Positions 46,701-61,700 of a DNA stretch of 64,000 nucleotides are shown in pieces. The notes below the pieces were generated by a model. That model did not search any database and was not told the DNA's origin. It was given only the letters and a program-made list of their open reading frames with translations. Made by a program: the position numbers and the translations under genes. Every line of letters begins with the position of its first letter. Position 1 is the first letter of the stretch. This stretch comes from Berberis thunbergii (taxonomy: Eukaryota > Streptophyta > Magnoliopsida > Ranunculales > Berberidaceae), in NCBI GenBank assembly GCA_003290165.1, contig QNQO01000536.1:310001-374000 (forward strand), given 5' to 3'.

Positions 46701-49700
46701 ATAACATGCAACCATAGTTTTGGTTTCCCCTTTCCATCTCTCAATACTAGCCATTACTATTTGAACCACTTTGCAGCTATTGCCTTTCTCCATAAGGATT
46801 CTTGCTCTACCCAGAATCTCCATACACCCATTTTCAGTTGATGAGATTGTACTTTCTTATTGTTGGGGATTTTCTAGTTCCCGTGAAGATGGGGATTGTT
46901 GTTAACGACATCAAAGGTACTTTCCATCTCTACAAAGGATACTTGGATGGCCCCTTTTCCAGGGAAAAAGACTCCCTTCTGCCTAGAATTGCATGTTAAG
47001 ACTGTTTGATAGCATTTATTTTCAGCGGCTAATTTTCTTTAGCGCCTCCAACTGTGCATCAAAAGCGCAATATTAAGTTGTTTTCTATAACTTTACTTCC
47101 TTGCTCCCCCCCTTAGGAATCTAAAACCAGGGAAAACTAACCCTAGACTAAACCTCACCCGATCTTTTTCTCCATCTTGTAGCTGCATTGAGAGCTCTGA
47201 ACCAGGTAAACTTTTTCTTCTTCTCTGTCTTGTTGATCATATTGTGAAGAGAGTCTTGTTTGTGAAGAGAGGCATCTTGTTGACAACGAATAGATAGGCC
47301 ATGGTGATTTATTTGGTGAAGAGACAGATCGTCTTGTCTTCCCCTCTTCTTCTCTGTCAAGAAATTTATTTGGAGAAGAGAAAGCTTCAATGACCATTCC
47401 CCGCTTCAATTCACAGTAAATCTGAGGCTCTGCTGTGCCCAAGCTACTTGATTTCTAGTGAAGGTGAGCCTCTTCGTAATACCTGATAGTGAGGAATAAT
47501 GGAGAAGGTTGCCCTCTTCTGGCACTAAGGATGTGTTTGATTTTCACTGATTCCATGGAATTTGGATTATTTCCATGGAAATGATCTAGTTTTTTGGCGT
47601 TTGATTGCAATTAGAATTCTCTAGTGTTATTTCTGCACATGACTGTTTCTCCATAAGTATGGTATATTCTCATTTCCAGTTCAACCCCCTCTCTTTTTCC
47701 CTCTAAGAATTGGGTTACGGAAAGGGAAATGCAACTCGATTCACGATTTTAATGAGACACTAACTCATCTTCAACCTGTGGGTACTACTCTCCCTCTCTT
47801 CCTGGTCTCCCTCACATGTCTTTCCTTTCCCTCTCTCTGTTGAAGCTTCTCACTCATCCGTCTCCCCTTCCCTTCTCTCTCTTTGGCGAGGTTTTGCTTG
47901 AATAGATTAAAATATGTGAAAGTTTGTGTATGAATCAGAGAAATCAAAGTTTGTGATGGAAATTTGGGTTTTTTCATGGGTTCCACTAGGTTTAACCTGT
48001 TTTGTAGGAATGGGTATGATTGAGTTTTGGTTCAATCAATCTATGTGGGTATGGGTGATTATCTCTACATGCTAGATACTTTGATTGCCATTGATTCAAT
48101 CCATTATTAGTAATGGGTACGATGGGTAATCCTCCAATTTCACTGTAATATGTTTATTTTGATATGTTGATGATTTAATATGGGTATGTGGTTCAGTTCT
48201 GGCAAAAGTGGGTTTGTTGATTGTTGATGATTTTCATGGAATTACAAGTTTTACCAAACAATGAAATTTATATTTCCATGAAAGAAACTTTCAGGGATTC
48301 TCGCTCTATGGAAGTGACCCTTATTCCTTGGAAGTTCATTCTCTCAATCAAACACAGCCTTATTAATAAAATAATTTGAACACATTTAGAATGAACCTTG
48401 AATTTGCATCTTCAATTCTCAGTGAATCTGCAAGTGATTGAAATAGACAGTGCATTCCAACATTTAAGATGGTTAATTGTTGGAACGGGAAACTTATGTC
48501 TGTACTTCTCTCTTGAGCATGTATGGAAGATTTGTATCAGTAGAAGATGCTAGGAGAGCATTTGATGAGAGTTCTGATAAAGGAATTGGATTATGGAATG
48601 CAATGATTTAAGTTTATAATGGTAATGGTTTGGTTCTTGAATGCTTGGATTATGAGATTAAATGGTCTCAAACCTGATTGTTTTACAGTTGCTAAATATT
48701 TTACCAGTTTACAATGTGATTAGTTATGATTTTGGTAAAAACAATTGGGGAAATGATCAAAGGACCAATTCTGCTGGGTAATGATGCTGTTGAAGAAAGG
48801 GATGTGGTTATGTGGGGCTCAATGATCTCTGGATTAAACCAAGATGAGGACTGTGGGGTATTTCAAAAAGGTTGAAGGAGTTGAATCAAATTCAACAATA
48901 ATGACAAGCATAATTGGTTGCCAGTGCAGTTTGGATTTCTGTCGTACATTCCGTGGAAAACTGTTGGCAATCAAACAAACAAATTCTGTTCCATGAACAT
49001 TTTCCATATGTCAATCAAACATTATAAGTAATGGAATCCAGTGGTTTCTCTGGATTTTCCTCAGAATCCATTCCACGCAAGACCCAAAGTGCACTGGAAT
49101 ACTGGAAATCGTGCTTTGATAATAACATAACCAGATTTTGTGAGATACCTCTCTCACACATTACCAGCCTGCATCCCACGCTTTCAATTTCTTCTTCCCA
49201 TACCTGTTTGTCTTTGTATTTATCCCCTAGGGGTAATCTCAGTAGATGCATGGGAGCTTAGAACTGCCGCACCACAAAATTGCTGCAAATTCAGCGAGAT
49301 TAGGGACTTCCCCAACTGGAAATAATTTGGTTTATGTGAAATTCACCTTGAAGTCTGAACATGCTTCAAACCATGACAGTATGCTATTTATTGCCTTGAC
49401 CTAATCAGCATCTACGTCAACAAATAACTTGGATTGAACTGAAAAAACTTGTATGTTCAAAACGCAGGTGGTTTCACCCTGTCTGTCAAATTTCAAAATG
49501 CAGATGATGAGTTTCACTGGGTGGCAACCTATGTGTACGGCCCAGTTGACAACAACTATTCTGTACAATTTTGGGAGGAGTTGGAAAGTATAGCAGGGAT
49601 TGGGGAAGAGCCATGATTAACTGGGGGTGATTTTAATGTGGTTATAGAAAGCAATGAGAGGAGAGGACTGGTTCGGAGAGCTTCTAAAAGGATATTTTTC

Positions 49701-52700
49701 GGAGATTTCATTAGCAGTTACAACCTCAGGAATTTCTTTAGCAATTACAACCTCAGGAATTCTCAAAGGAGGGTGGGGGGAGGGTATACTTGGTCAAGAA
49801 ATCCGAGAGTTCCATTTATGCAAGGTTAGACAAATTCTTTGCTCCAATGATTGGGGTGATGACTTTTGAAGGGTTGGGTGCAGTGTAGTCAAGGCGACTG
49901 CCTAGGTGCGCCTCAAGGCATTTTACAGAATTCCGCCCCAACGTGAGACAATGTGGTGTGATGAAATGAGGGGTCCGCCTCGGAATGCCTCAGCTGACTC
50001 ACTGCCTCAACCCAAAAATGGTTGCAGCCAGTTGTAGCCCATTTGCAGCACAGTTGCAGCAAAAGAGATTGCAACCCACTCTATAATAGGGTTTTATGTT
50101 TCTTGGTGTAATACTTGCTGCTACCGTTAGAGACTCAGCCTTCATTTCCTCCTTTCCTTCAATCAGGTATTCTCAAATAACAAACAAACAAACAAGATAA
50201 AAACGTTTTCAAGTTTTGATAAATTTGTCACACTTTTTTACTTAATATATTTTGGAGAAAACATATCATGTTTTGATCAGTCTGTGATCAACATCAATCG
50301 TGATTTTTCATAGCATAGTTCAATGAATTTGGAATACCGATAGTGATCATACTTGTGCGTTTTTACCAACCATTCCAACAATTTCTTCTAACAAATGCTC
50401 AATATTCTCAAGTTTCTATTCTTTCAAGATTATTGATTTTTAATGATTTAATGGATGTTTGCAAGTTATTTGACACTTATGTAGGCATCTTTTCGCTATT
50501 GTATCATATTTCCATTTTGATTTTAGGTAGTTGTGTCACTTTTTGTACATATTTGTTTATGATACTTATCAAAATGATGATGTATACTACTGTGCAGATA
50601 TGTTTCAATTTATTATAAAAAAAAATTCTTTAAAAAATGTCAAGATTGCCTCACTTCACTGAGGTGTCTACCTCGCCTCACGCCTCACGCCTCAAGCATT
50701 TTCAGGCTCGTCCCCCTCAACGCCGTAACTACAGCTATTCCTTGAAAAATACGGGTCTGGTCATAATTTCATTCCCCTTAAGCATGATGTCATTCCTAGT
50801 GGTCCTAGCCCATGGTTTGAGCATCCAGCCCATCCTTCATACCTAATATTGAGGAACAGTGGCACTAAGGGATTCAGGTTGAAGGAACTGAAATAACTGT
50901 TTTTGGCCTGCTCCAGGCCAGGGTTGATAGGACTCAAGCCTCTTTTGTCTTTTCACACCATTGACTTGATAGAATATGAAAGCCAATTATCTGAACCAAG
51001 GATAGAATTGAACTTCTGAAGTTGCTTAAAAGAGATCACATTCAGTGGAAAAGGAGAGCTGGAGAGGAATTAAGACTTTTGTTGTAAACTTCTCCACAAA
51101 TTAGCTAACCTCGGCAATATGTCAAATTTCATTTCTTTGCTATAAGCTAGGGGGTTATTACTGACAACCAAGGGCAGATTGCTGCTCATATCATTCAGGT
51201 TTATCACGATTTTTTTCACAGAAAAACATTCCTGGAGACTTACACTTGGTGGCCTCCAATTCAGCTACATTTCTAATGAGCTTAGGGATGCTGCTAGCCA
51301 GTGTCACTAACCGAGATTTGGTGCAAGCTATGAACAATTTCTTATAGGCTACCTCTCCAAACTGGAAAATTATCACCTTCTTAATTGGAAAAAACATCTT
51401 CACAACTTCAATTAATTTCTCATAACTCAAAACAAGATTGATTACGTCTTCTTTGATTATCCTATTTAAACCAAATAAAATCATAAACCTAATCTAGTTG
51501 GACTTCTACTCCTACATGGCTTATAATCGATGGGTCCATTATTTAATTAATACATAATTAATTAAAATGAATAAAAATACCTATATCCATCATTCTCCCC
51601 TACGTCGAAAAGCTCATCCTTGAGCTTTGATGATGAAATCTCTGAAAAATGTCACTAGGAGTAGACGAACTTTTACTTGGTAGTGCTTGTACCACGAAGA
51701 ATCAAATTAAAATTTGACCGCCTAAGATAGCGTCCAATATGAATCCTCAACTCAAAGGGCATCCAATTAAAAAATTGAACGTTTATGCGCCAAATTTGTC
51801 TTCAAAAATCAACATATAATTGACCCAAATTGGATCATAAAGTCAGTCTGCATTGGTACATATCCCGTTCTGCGGTGGTGAATAGTCTGAATATCAAAAT
51901 CAAATTATTCAGAAATCTGTGGTGGTACAAGGTCTATATTATGGTTGTGAACAACAACATAATCACTTGAATAGAATAATGATAGTATTGAAAAATTGTT
52001 GGGGTGTAAATAACTCCTATGAAATTGAAGAATTCCATCTTCTTCATGTTGAAGTTCTTCTTTTATTAACTATAACAAAAAGTACGATGAAACTTCAACA
52101 ATGGTTGTGATGGAATATGGTGGCAGTTTGAGATGATTTTGGTCAACTCCATGTACCCATTATTTTTCCTCTCACTTCCTTTCTTCTTTTCTGTGTTGGG
52201 GTTAGGTTTCCAACCAATGTTTGTTTGGTTATCTGATTTTGAACAAAATCAATGGTGGTGTAACACGCAAATGCAATTCCCAACTCGGAAAATTGGGAAA
52301 ATTAGGGTTATCATCCTTGTTTGTGACAACCACCCGTTCTTGCGAACTTTGATTTTCAGATCTTCTTTCATGTGTAAACCTGCAAAAATTTCATGATGTT
52401 TTTCGGTCTCACAAAGCAAGAACTTGCGGATAACCTGATCCCTTTCATACACATCAAACACGGTTGGGCTTATCCCAATTAACGATATTAGGGGTCACTT
52501 GTTCTACTTTAGACGAATCTTAAGAGATCCCATCTCTTTGTCAAGCCTCATGACGTGATTTTTTATGGATAACTTCAAGTTTTTTAAAAACCAAGACAAC
52601 AACCAACTGCTCTGAGATGTCCGCAAGGGCTATCTCCACTCGCTCCATCCTTGCTATAGTGATTCTAGTAACTCTAGGTCCTTAGGCGGCATCTTCTTCA

Positions 52701-55700
52701 AAGATTTTACAGCTCCGATACCAAAATTTGATGGGTTCAATTGAAGCTAACAAAATAAAACATCGAATCTTTGATAAACAAAGTGTCACAACTTCAATTA
52801 ATTTGTCATAAACTCAAAACAAAACTGTGAAATTGATTCTTCATAACTCAAAACAAAAATGATTACATTTTAAACAAAATAAAACCATAAACCTAATCTA
52901 GTTGGACTGCTACTCCTACATGGTATTATAATGGATTGACCCATTATTTCAATAATACAAATAAATTAATAATTAACTAAGATAAATAAAAATACCATAT
53001 TACATCAGTATTAGGATAATCAAAGAGCCTTCTCATCAAGTGGAGAATCATTGCTGCTAAATATGGAGCTGACCCAAATGACTAGTTTGCACAATCTCAC
53101 ATTACTACATATGAACCCTTTGGAAGCGTATATGAGCCACATGTTCTACTTTGAAAGCCATATCTCTTTTGATGCTCGCAATGGTGACGAAATTCAGTTT
53201 TGGGAAGGCAAATGGTTGGTGCAACATGGATTGAACACCTATCCTTCCGATCCAAAAAAATGGAAAAAAATCACTTGATGGAAGCTCAAAGTCAATAAAT
53301 CTCACACACATTAAGAACAACTCAATAATATCTCACAGGGTTTGAAGTCAATCACAGTCACAAGACATGTCTAAAAAGGTTATTGACATCCAAAAGACAC
53401 TTCGGTGACTTGTTACCAAAGTCAAAGACTGCCTTGTATTTGTGTTAGACACCGACATATACTAGTGTCGTCACATAGATTTGATGTAAATATTCTCATG
53501 GTGAAGTTACAATAATGCCACTAAAGAGAAAGATACATTCAAAATCCTTATGAACATTGTAGTCAAGGCTGAGGTGCGCCTCAAGGCATTTTTACAGAAA
53601 TCCACCTCAAAGTGAGGCAATGCGATGCGATGAAATAAGGAGTTTGCCTCACCGACTTACCGCTTCGAACATATTTAGATGGAAAATAGGACATTAATTT
53701 GTTATTTTCTTATATAGTACTTATATTTCCATTATTTTGCATTATATTCATATACATACAAAAAAAAAAGGAATAGGCTGTAGCAAAAGCACCTCAATGA
53801 TTTCGTTTTCAACAAGTACAATCAAAAGCTTAAGAATCATTATACCCATTGTGATACGATTGATCTTTTTTCCTCGTCTGACATTAATGAAAGCAATGAG
53901 TGGTTAATTGGGAAGATGTAAGAGGAAATAAATGGAAATGATCAATTGGTATTTCCTAATGATACCTTAAGAATATAGTTGTTGGAGTTGGTGAAGGATC
54001 ATCACTACCACCTTAAAGTTCTAGAAATAGTACAACTCCAACAACTTACTCAAGAAGAGGAGTCTGCATCTACATCTACACCATTCAATTGTTGGATTTA
54101 AAGGAAGACATGGTTGACTTGAAGATGATGAAAATTTTGAAGTGGATGCTGAAGGAAGAAAACGATGATCAAGAATTGGGTTGTGAAGAGGAGGATGAGT
54201 GAAATAGTGAAAAATGAGAAGTTGGTGAACTAGTTTAGATTATGTTTGATGTTTTTGTTGATGATTTCTTTTTTAAAATGATTTAGTGGTTGTTTGTAAG
54301 TTACTTGACACTTATGTAGTGCATCTTTTCACTATGCTATGCAACTTTATTATGTTTCCATTTCGATTCTAGGTTCACGTGACATTTTACACATATTTGT
54401 CAAAATGATGATGTATGCTACTAAGCTTCAATTTATTATTTGTTTAAATCAAAAAAAAAATGTTAAAGACCGCCTCGCATCAGTGATGCGTGCGTTTTCC
54501 AACCTGTCCTCGCCTCCGCCTCAATGCCTTAACTACAATGCTTATGAATAACCTGAATGTTGGTTTTGAGTGGTCTTATGTGACTCATGAATGTCACTCT
54601 ACGTTCATCTATATAGATGGATACAAGTCACACGCCTGTCAAACCTAGTATGATGGCCAGGTTTGGATTGTAACGGCTTCTTCAGGTTGTGTTTTATTGG
54701 GCTTTGACATAGTTCTGCCCCATCTGAATTCAGGTCATTCAATCTAAATGAAACTATGTAACAACAACATTCATACAAGTTGGACACGCCAACCAAAAAA
54801 ACACAATACTCACGCCTTTACATTTTAGTATTATTTACTTTTTCAACAAGTTTCTAATTATTAGTTATATTCATTGACTTGACTTGCAGGTCAATCTTGC
54901 TACTCATGGAATATGTCAACGTGCTTTTGTTTTGGTAGAAATAGAGTATCATTGTTACATAGATACCAAGATAAATGACAATGACTCCTCTAGTGATTAT
55001 CTTTTCTTCTGATATAGTTCTGTGTGTCGGGCGATTCAAGTTAATAATGTCAAGATCATTGTTTGTAGTATGATTATCATGTTTACTGATGCTTCTTTAT
55101 AATAGCTCAGCTACTGATGTATCGGGAGAAGTGGTTGAAGTTGGCTCAAGTGTCATGAATTTCAGAGTCGGTGACAAAGTTGTATCTAAGCTTGGCCATA
55201 CTGTGAGTGCCCACTCTCCATTTCTTCGTCTCCTTATTACATTATGTTTTTGCTTATGATTATCTCTATTATAGAAATGATATGCAAAAACTGGGCTTGA
55301 GATCATGGGTGTGAGCTAGGACATTAAGTCTGCTCTGATTGAATCTAACAACCTCCTAGACATTCTGATATGTTTTCAGTCTACCTCCCTCAAATTTCAG
55401 AGGTTGTTGATATTCACAGATTGAGACTGACAAAATTAGTAGTAGTAGTAGTAATTAATAGTGGCAGTTATGCCCAATGTAGGATACTATACAGTAGGTG
55501 ATTCTTAATAATACAGGGCATGCAATTCATTTTAAAGGAGCCTTCTTGGATGGTTTAAGGGTTGTTCTCCTTGTCTCACACAAACATCTCTTTAGTATGA
55601 TTTATACACCCATGTATCCTCTTATTATCATTTTTTAACATTTTCTACAATAAATTTGGATCATTTCACACACACATACATATATAAAACCACAACTCAG

Positions 55701-58700
55701 TGGGCGACTTTAAATATAGTCTATAAACCCCCAAATAAATTTCTTGTTATAACTATCGAAATTTTATGTTACGAGTACACTTAATTTTGATTCAAATAAA
55801 TAAATAAGTAAATAAAATCTTATGATGGATGACCCTTGTTGGCCTCATACATTCGTGTACTCGAACAATCTTTGGAAAGTCCAATGGGTGCTCCATGATT
55901 ATCCACTTTTGACATATCTTTGGCAGGTTTCACTTTTTATGAATGTTTATTATGTCATTGCTTGACACCTTTGCATCAGAAATCAGGACTTCTTATTCTT
56001 TGGACAATTAGCTTGTAGACAAGTAAAACATTTATGTGGAGCGTTTCCAAATGTATCCTTTGAAATATTATAACCCGAACAAGTACTTCTAGAAAATTGT
56101 GATGATCTATATTCTTGGACTGAAATCATGTTCTCTTCTCGATGAAGTGCATATTCAAAAGCATAGTAAAATGAGAACTCCAGGTTTGATGTTGAGGCTC
56201 AAACTAGAAATAAACATATATTAAGATGAACTTCAAGGATTGGACGATGTACCAGATTTGAAATTTTCTCGAATTCATTGATATATTTTTGCATGTTTGA
56301 AAGTTTAGGCAATGCACCCCCTAGATCAAGACATTTTTTTTCATCAAATTTTCTGCACATTTGTCAAATTGGCCAACTCACCGCTCCAATAGAACGACGC
56401 ATCCAACTATACCAAGAAAAAGCGTCACCTATTAAGTGCAATCCAATTAATGGAACCATCTGATCATTAGGAATTCCATGAAAAAGTTGATATTGTTCAG
56501 TGCAATCTAACCAACTTTCTGGATTGGAACCCTTAAATCTTGGAAAAATATATTTGGTAGTTCTTTCTTTAAAAACAGTTTATTTTGCCTGGGTGGTTCA
56601 TGTCGAGGAACATGTTACCGATTTGTCGTTGTGCACCTAACGAGATTCCAAGATGTGCTTGAGGAGGATGAGGAACATCAGGTAGCAAGTAATACATTCC
56701 AAGGCAATGGAGACGGTATCCAATTTTATATTGACTGTTTGACTATCTTTTTCAACCTTGCAGCCAATTCTTCATTTCACCTCTTCTTTTTTCACAACTG
56801 ACTTCAACAAGGCATTGTAATGTCACGCGTGCAACAATAATGGTGAACGCAACAACATTGATGGAGATAAATGACAAGTAAATTTGATGTTGGTCCCTTG
56901 CACTAACAGGGTAAATGTCTTTTGTCCCTTTTTTAAATTTAATTTGCTTTTGGTCCCTTACCACAACTAAACATTAGTTAATCATTATCTTGTGCATGTG
57001 TTTCTCGTGTGATGCCAAAAAAAGGAATTGAACTGCCCACTTGAGAGGAGGTAGAAGGTAGAGAGGGTAATCCAAGATGGACAACCTGGCGCAACAAAAC
57101 CTCGAGTCCACGAGGAGAATTGAAAAAAGGGGATTAAGAGGTGAAGAAAATGAGAAAAGAATTGTTTCAATTCTCAAATCATGAATTTACAATGATCTAA
57201 ACTTTATATGTCAAATCATATATCTACAATGATCTAAACTTGGAGACTTTTTACTATATCTCTACTCAAAATACATTAAGCAAAATGAAACAAACAGGAA
57301 CAAGCATTAATATTATCTCCATACATGTATTAGAGTGAATTCATGTATTTAGGAGGTATGACCAGCTTCCTTAAAGTCATGGCGAATGACATTGGATGAC
57401 AGTATTTCTTTCATCCTTATAAAAAGAACAAGAAGTTTTTCAGTTGTATGCCATCCTTTGCAAAGCGTATTAGCTTTGCCATGGAACATAAAACCCTTAT
57501 CAAATGGCCATGGTCTCCCTAGGATCATATGAGCTGTGTCAAATCTCCACAACATCAAAGTCAGCCTCATCTTTATACTTGCCAGTTGCCAATAGTAAAT
57601 GAAATCCAGCACCTTAGAGGCACAATCATCAAGTATCCAACCAATGGACTATGTGGAAGGATGGGGAGTAACAGGCAGCCCAAGTTTCTTTACCATGATG
57701 GTAGAACTAGAAACAATGTTTCACTACCTCCGGTGTCAATCAGTAGGTCACATACTTTTCCATGAACCAAGCAACATGTACGGAAGATAGAGTTGCTTTG
57801 AGAAGGCGCGACTGATGTGGCATGTAGAGAATCTGCCTAAAAACCAAAAGGGAGCCCAACTCTTTATAAATAATTCCTTCCACGTGCTCCTTACGCTCTT
57901 CATAAAAAACATAGTGTGTTTCACCACAAACATCATCGCCATGATCAGCGAGGGGCACTCGCCGTTGAGGGCAAGTGCTGGACTTGTGACCCAGTTGTCA
58001 ACAACACCAACAAGTGTCTAAGAAAGGAAAGAGTATGGGTTGTTTGTATTGTTTGGATTGGGAGGTGCTGGTTCGAAAGTGTTTGACAGGGTTGAATGTT
58101 GTTGGAAGTATGCAAAAGAGGTTTAGTTACTGTAGAATTTTATTGGATTGAGTTGAAGTTAAAGGGATTGTTGTATTTTGATAAAATGATCGGGTATGTG
58201 GTGGAAAGGGTAAAGGTTTGGGGATAAGTGAACTGACTGTAGGCTATTGGTTGCGTTGAAGGATATGTAGTAGTGTGGGTATTGGAAGTGGTTCGGTTTG
58301 CTCGGGGATCAAGTACACTCAATGCGAGAAGTTACTTGGAATGCTTCAGTCATGTCATGGACAGTATCGACAATCTTCTCATTGATATTGCGATCGAGAC
58401 CTCAAAGGAAACGAGTGACAAGTTGGGCTTCTATTTCATGAAGATCGTTTTGAGCATTTAACGATAGAAGTCTGATGTATCATCTTGCACTGGCATGTTG
58501 CCTTGATGGCAATTAAGTAAGTATTGATATAGTTGTTGCTCATAATCCAGTGGTAAGAACCTCCGCTTTGTAAGCCTTTTCATCCATTCCCAAGTGCAAA
58601 TTTTATGTTTGCCTTCCTGCACTCTTTGGTTTTGGAGATGGTCCCACCAAGTGGAAGCGCCACTTCTAAGCTTACAGGCCATAAGCTTTACTTGCATATC

Positions 58701-61700
58701 CCCCGGTATGTTCATATAGTCAAAGAACCCCTTGACTTCTTTGATCCAATCAAGAAAATCCTCGATGTAAAACTGTTCATTGAAGATAGGCAAATCAGCC
58801 TTCATTTTGTATTTGGGTTGGTTTCCATATCGAGCATCACCCGGAAAGTTTCTTCAGGTTCAGGGCTGTTGTTGATATTGAAGGAAGGAAAATAGTTCTG
58901 ATTCATCCTTATCGGAATCATCAAAATGTAATGGTTGTAGTTGATTTTGGGCTTGGCTTTGCAGGTTTTCGGTGATTGGTGGAGCTTGCGGGTAAAAGTG
59001 CATAGGGGAGGTGCTGAATTTTCTGGAATGGGTGGATTGGAAAGGTTTATTGTGCTTGTGGATGGGTTTTTTCAGTATTCATTGGAAGGAAAGAGGTATA
59101 GATGGTGAGTTTATTGTGCTTTATCTCTCTTTGCTTCGGCATGTCACTTAGGTTGTTGGGTTGTGCCTTCACACTTCCCAACAAAATCATTTCCCTTGCA
59201 GTAAACAATTTTTTGAAAATTTTACCAGCGTTTACTTTGTTTTCTAAGAGCATCCACATGAAGCAATAATGAACAAATTTGAACTCAAATGTGAGCTTCT
59301 TGTGGATGCTCTAAACATTTAAACCTTGTCAAAGTGTAAATCACACTTTCCTAGTTCAAATCATGCTATTGTCTGCAAACCACCATCCAAAAATAGGGAC
59401 ATGTCAATAGAAAATAACGGTTAAAGCAGTAGAAAACTTGTAGTGATTAGGAGTTCCTGTATATACTAATGGTTTCATTGTACATTTTAGAAAACTTCAT
59501 CAAAATAACAGCCACTGAATTGAATAATTACAAGGGCATTGAAATACATATTGATTTTAATACTTTAATTAAAAATGCATGAAAGTATCGGGAATGGGCT
59601 TTGATGATTATGAATTATAAAAATGCATGATAGAAACCTTGAGCTTTGTACAACTATGAATGCTTTGATATACAATAGAGTCGATAATACGAAGCCAAAA
59701 CACAAAGTCATTTGTTTGACACAAAGCAAAGTGAGCTAACCCACGATATTCAACCTAAATCCAACTCATCAATTGCGCCATGGGTTAACACATGGGTTTT
59801 CATAAACCACCTGGTTGTGAACTAACCCACGCATTCAACCTAGACCTGACCCACTGATTTAAGAAATTAGATCCCGTAGAGAGATGAAAGTTTTGAACCC
59901 CAAATTGCAAAGAGAGATGAAAACTTAAATCCTAATTAATTGGTTAGAGAGATTAAGAAGAGAGGAGGAACAAACCATAAACTTAGGGAGATTCAAGAAT
60001 AAAGAGGAAGGAGAAAGCACATTAAGCTCGAAGTCTCTCTAAATTCATTTATTATTCCGGCCCAGTCAGACCATAAACAACTCTGAGTAGAGACTAGTGG
60101 AGGATTTGACTTAGAGACGACCTCCAATGAGTGTGTGTGGGTGTGTGTGCGTGCGTGCGTTGAGAGTACCAATCAAAATTGATTAGATGTGATAACATGT
60201 AATGAACCCTTAATTTTTGTTGTGCATGTACATGTAGTTGAAGGCTAAATCACAATATTTAAACTACCATAACAAGCATTGGGTTGAATGAACAGTGACT
60301 GTCCCTCTTCAACCTGATTTTTGGTTTGCCCAAAATGCCGTTCACAAAACTTTTAATTCCTTTTATGTTCCATTCATTTCAAATAAGACAAAACAACATT
60401 GAGCGGTACTTTTGTAAATTAGATACTTAACTTTAACATTTTGCCACATATACAAACTTCATGAGCCATTTTTGTTACTTTTTACTCTTCTGATTTCAGT
60501 TTGCCCAAAATTTGCTTCACAAAACATTTAATTCCTTTTGTGTTCCACTCATGTCAAATAAGACAAAACAACATTGAGGGGTTTTTCGGAAATTCGAAAG
60601 TTTGTTGATCATAATTTATAAGAATTTTTGTAGAAATTCAAAAAAATGGCTAATGAAGATTGTGTACATGGCAATATTTTAAAGTAATGCCAATGGTAGC
60701 CCGGTTAGTTGGCTAAGGTTGTGGTGATTTAACCCCCACATCTTGAGTTCTATACCCACCGATGGCACGCTTGCCTTTCAAAAACTAAAAATTAACCTGA
60801 TTTTCTCTTCCCTATTTTACCCTCCCAAATGGAGACTATTTACAATAAAAGCCAACCACTCTAAACATTCATTAATATAATACCTAAGCCCCTAACATAA
60901 TTTATTTGAAGCCCTTAATTATTTATAAATTATTAAAAAAAAGGCCCTTGCATCAAACATTTTGATTTTTCTATTTTGCCCTTCACTTTTTTATATTTTT
61001 ATACCTAAGCCTCCGATATAATTTATTTGAAGCCTCTATTTATTTATAAACTATATAGAGACCCTTAAAATTATAAATAATCATTTTGTTAAGAATCTCA
61101 ATAATAAACTATACATACCAATTAGAACATGTCTAGATTGGCAAGTTAGTGGAGGGTGTAAACGGAGGGGACGATCGTTGAAAACTTGGATGAAGACAGT
61201 GAAGGAAAACATCATTGAGCTTGGATTAGGCGAGGATATGTGGAAAGACCGCATTGCTTGGAGAACCAAAATACATATAGCCGACCCGGAAAGTATCGGG
61301 AATGGGATTTGATGATGATGTTGATTGAATTGTAATAAAATAAAGAGCTTTTGAATAACCGCCCACGTAGAGCGTGTTGACACCCTAGTTTACTTATCTG
61401 ATAACATGTAGTGCCTCTTGAACGATTAATTTGGATAAATAACTTAGTGAGTTGGGTTGGTTTTGCTTTAAAGACTAACTTTTTACCATGTTTTATAAGT
61501 AATTCAATCATAATAACTATTAGTTTTCATGAGATGTGGTCAAAAGAATTAAAGTGGACCCTGTTGGGAATTAAAAAAATAATACTAAGATGAGGATATT
61601 TGAGAAAGACCAAGGTAAAAAATAATAATGAAATTGAAAAAGTCTGGTAGTAAAACAATGTAAAACAAACACCTATAATTCCTAAGTTGTGCTTTACGTG

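Noticed and set aside
51191..51484. 97-codon minus-strand open frame
   Set aside because: No recognisable family, overlaps the short LTR element edge and lies in an intron.
54100..54240. hAT transposase C-terminal remnant in the element at 53555
   Set aside because: Only an acidic, frameshifted stretch is visible; no hAT dimerisation motif can be read.
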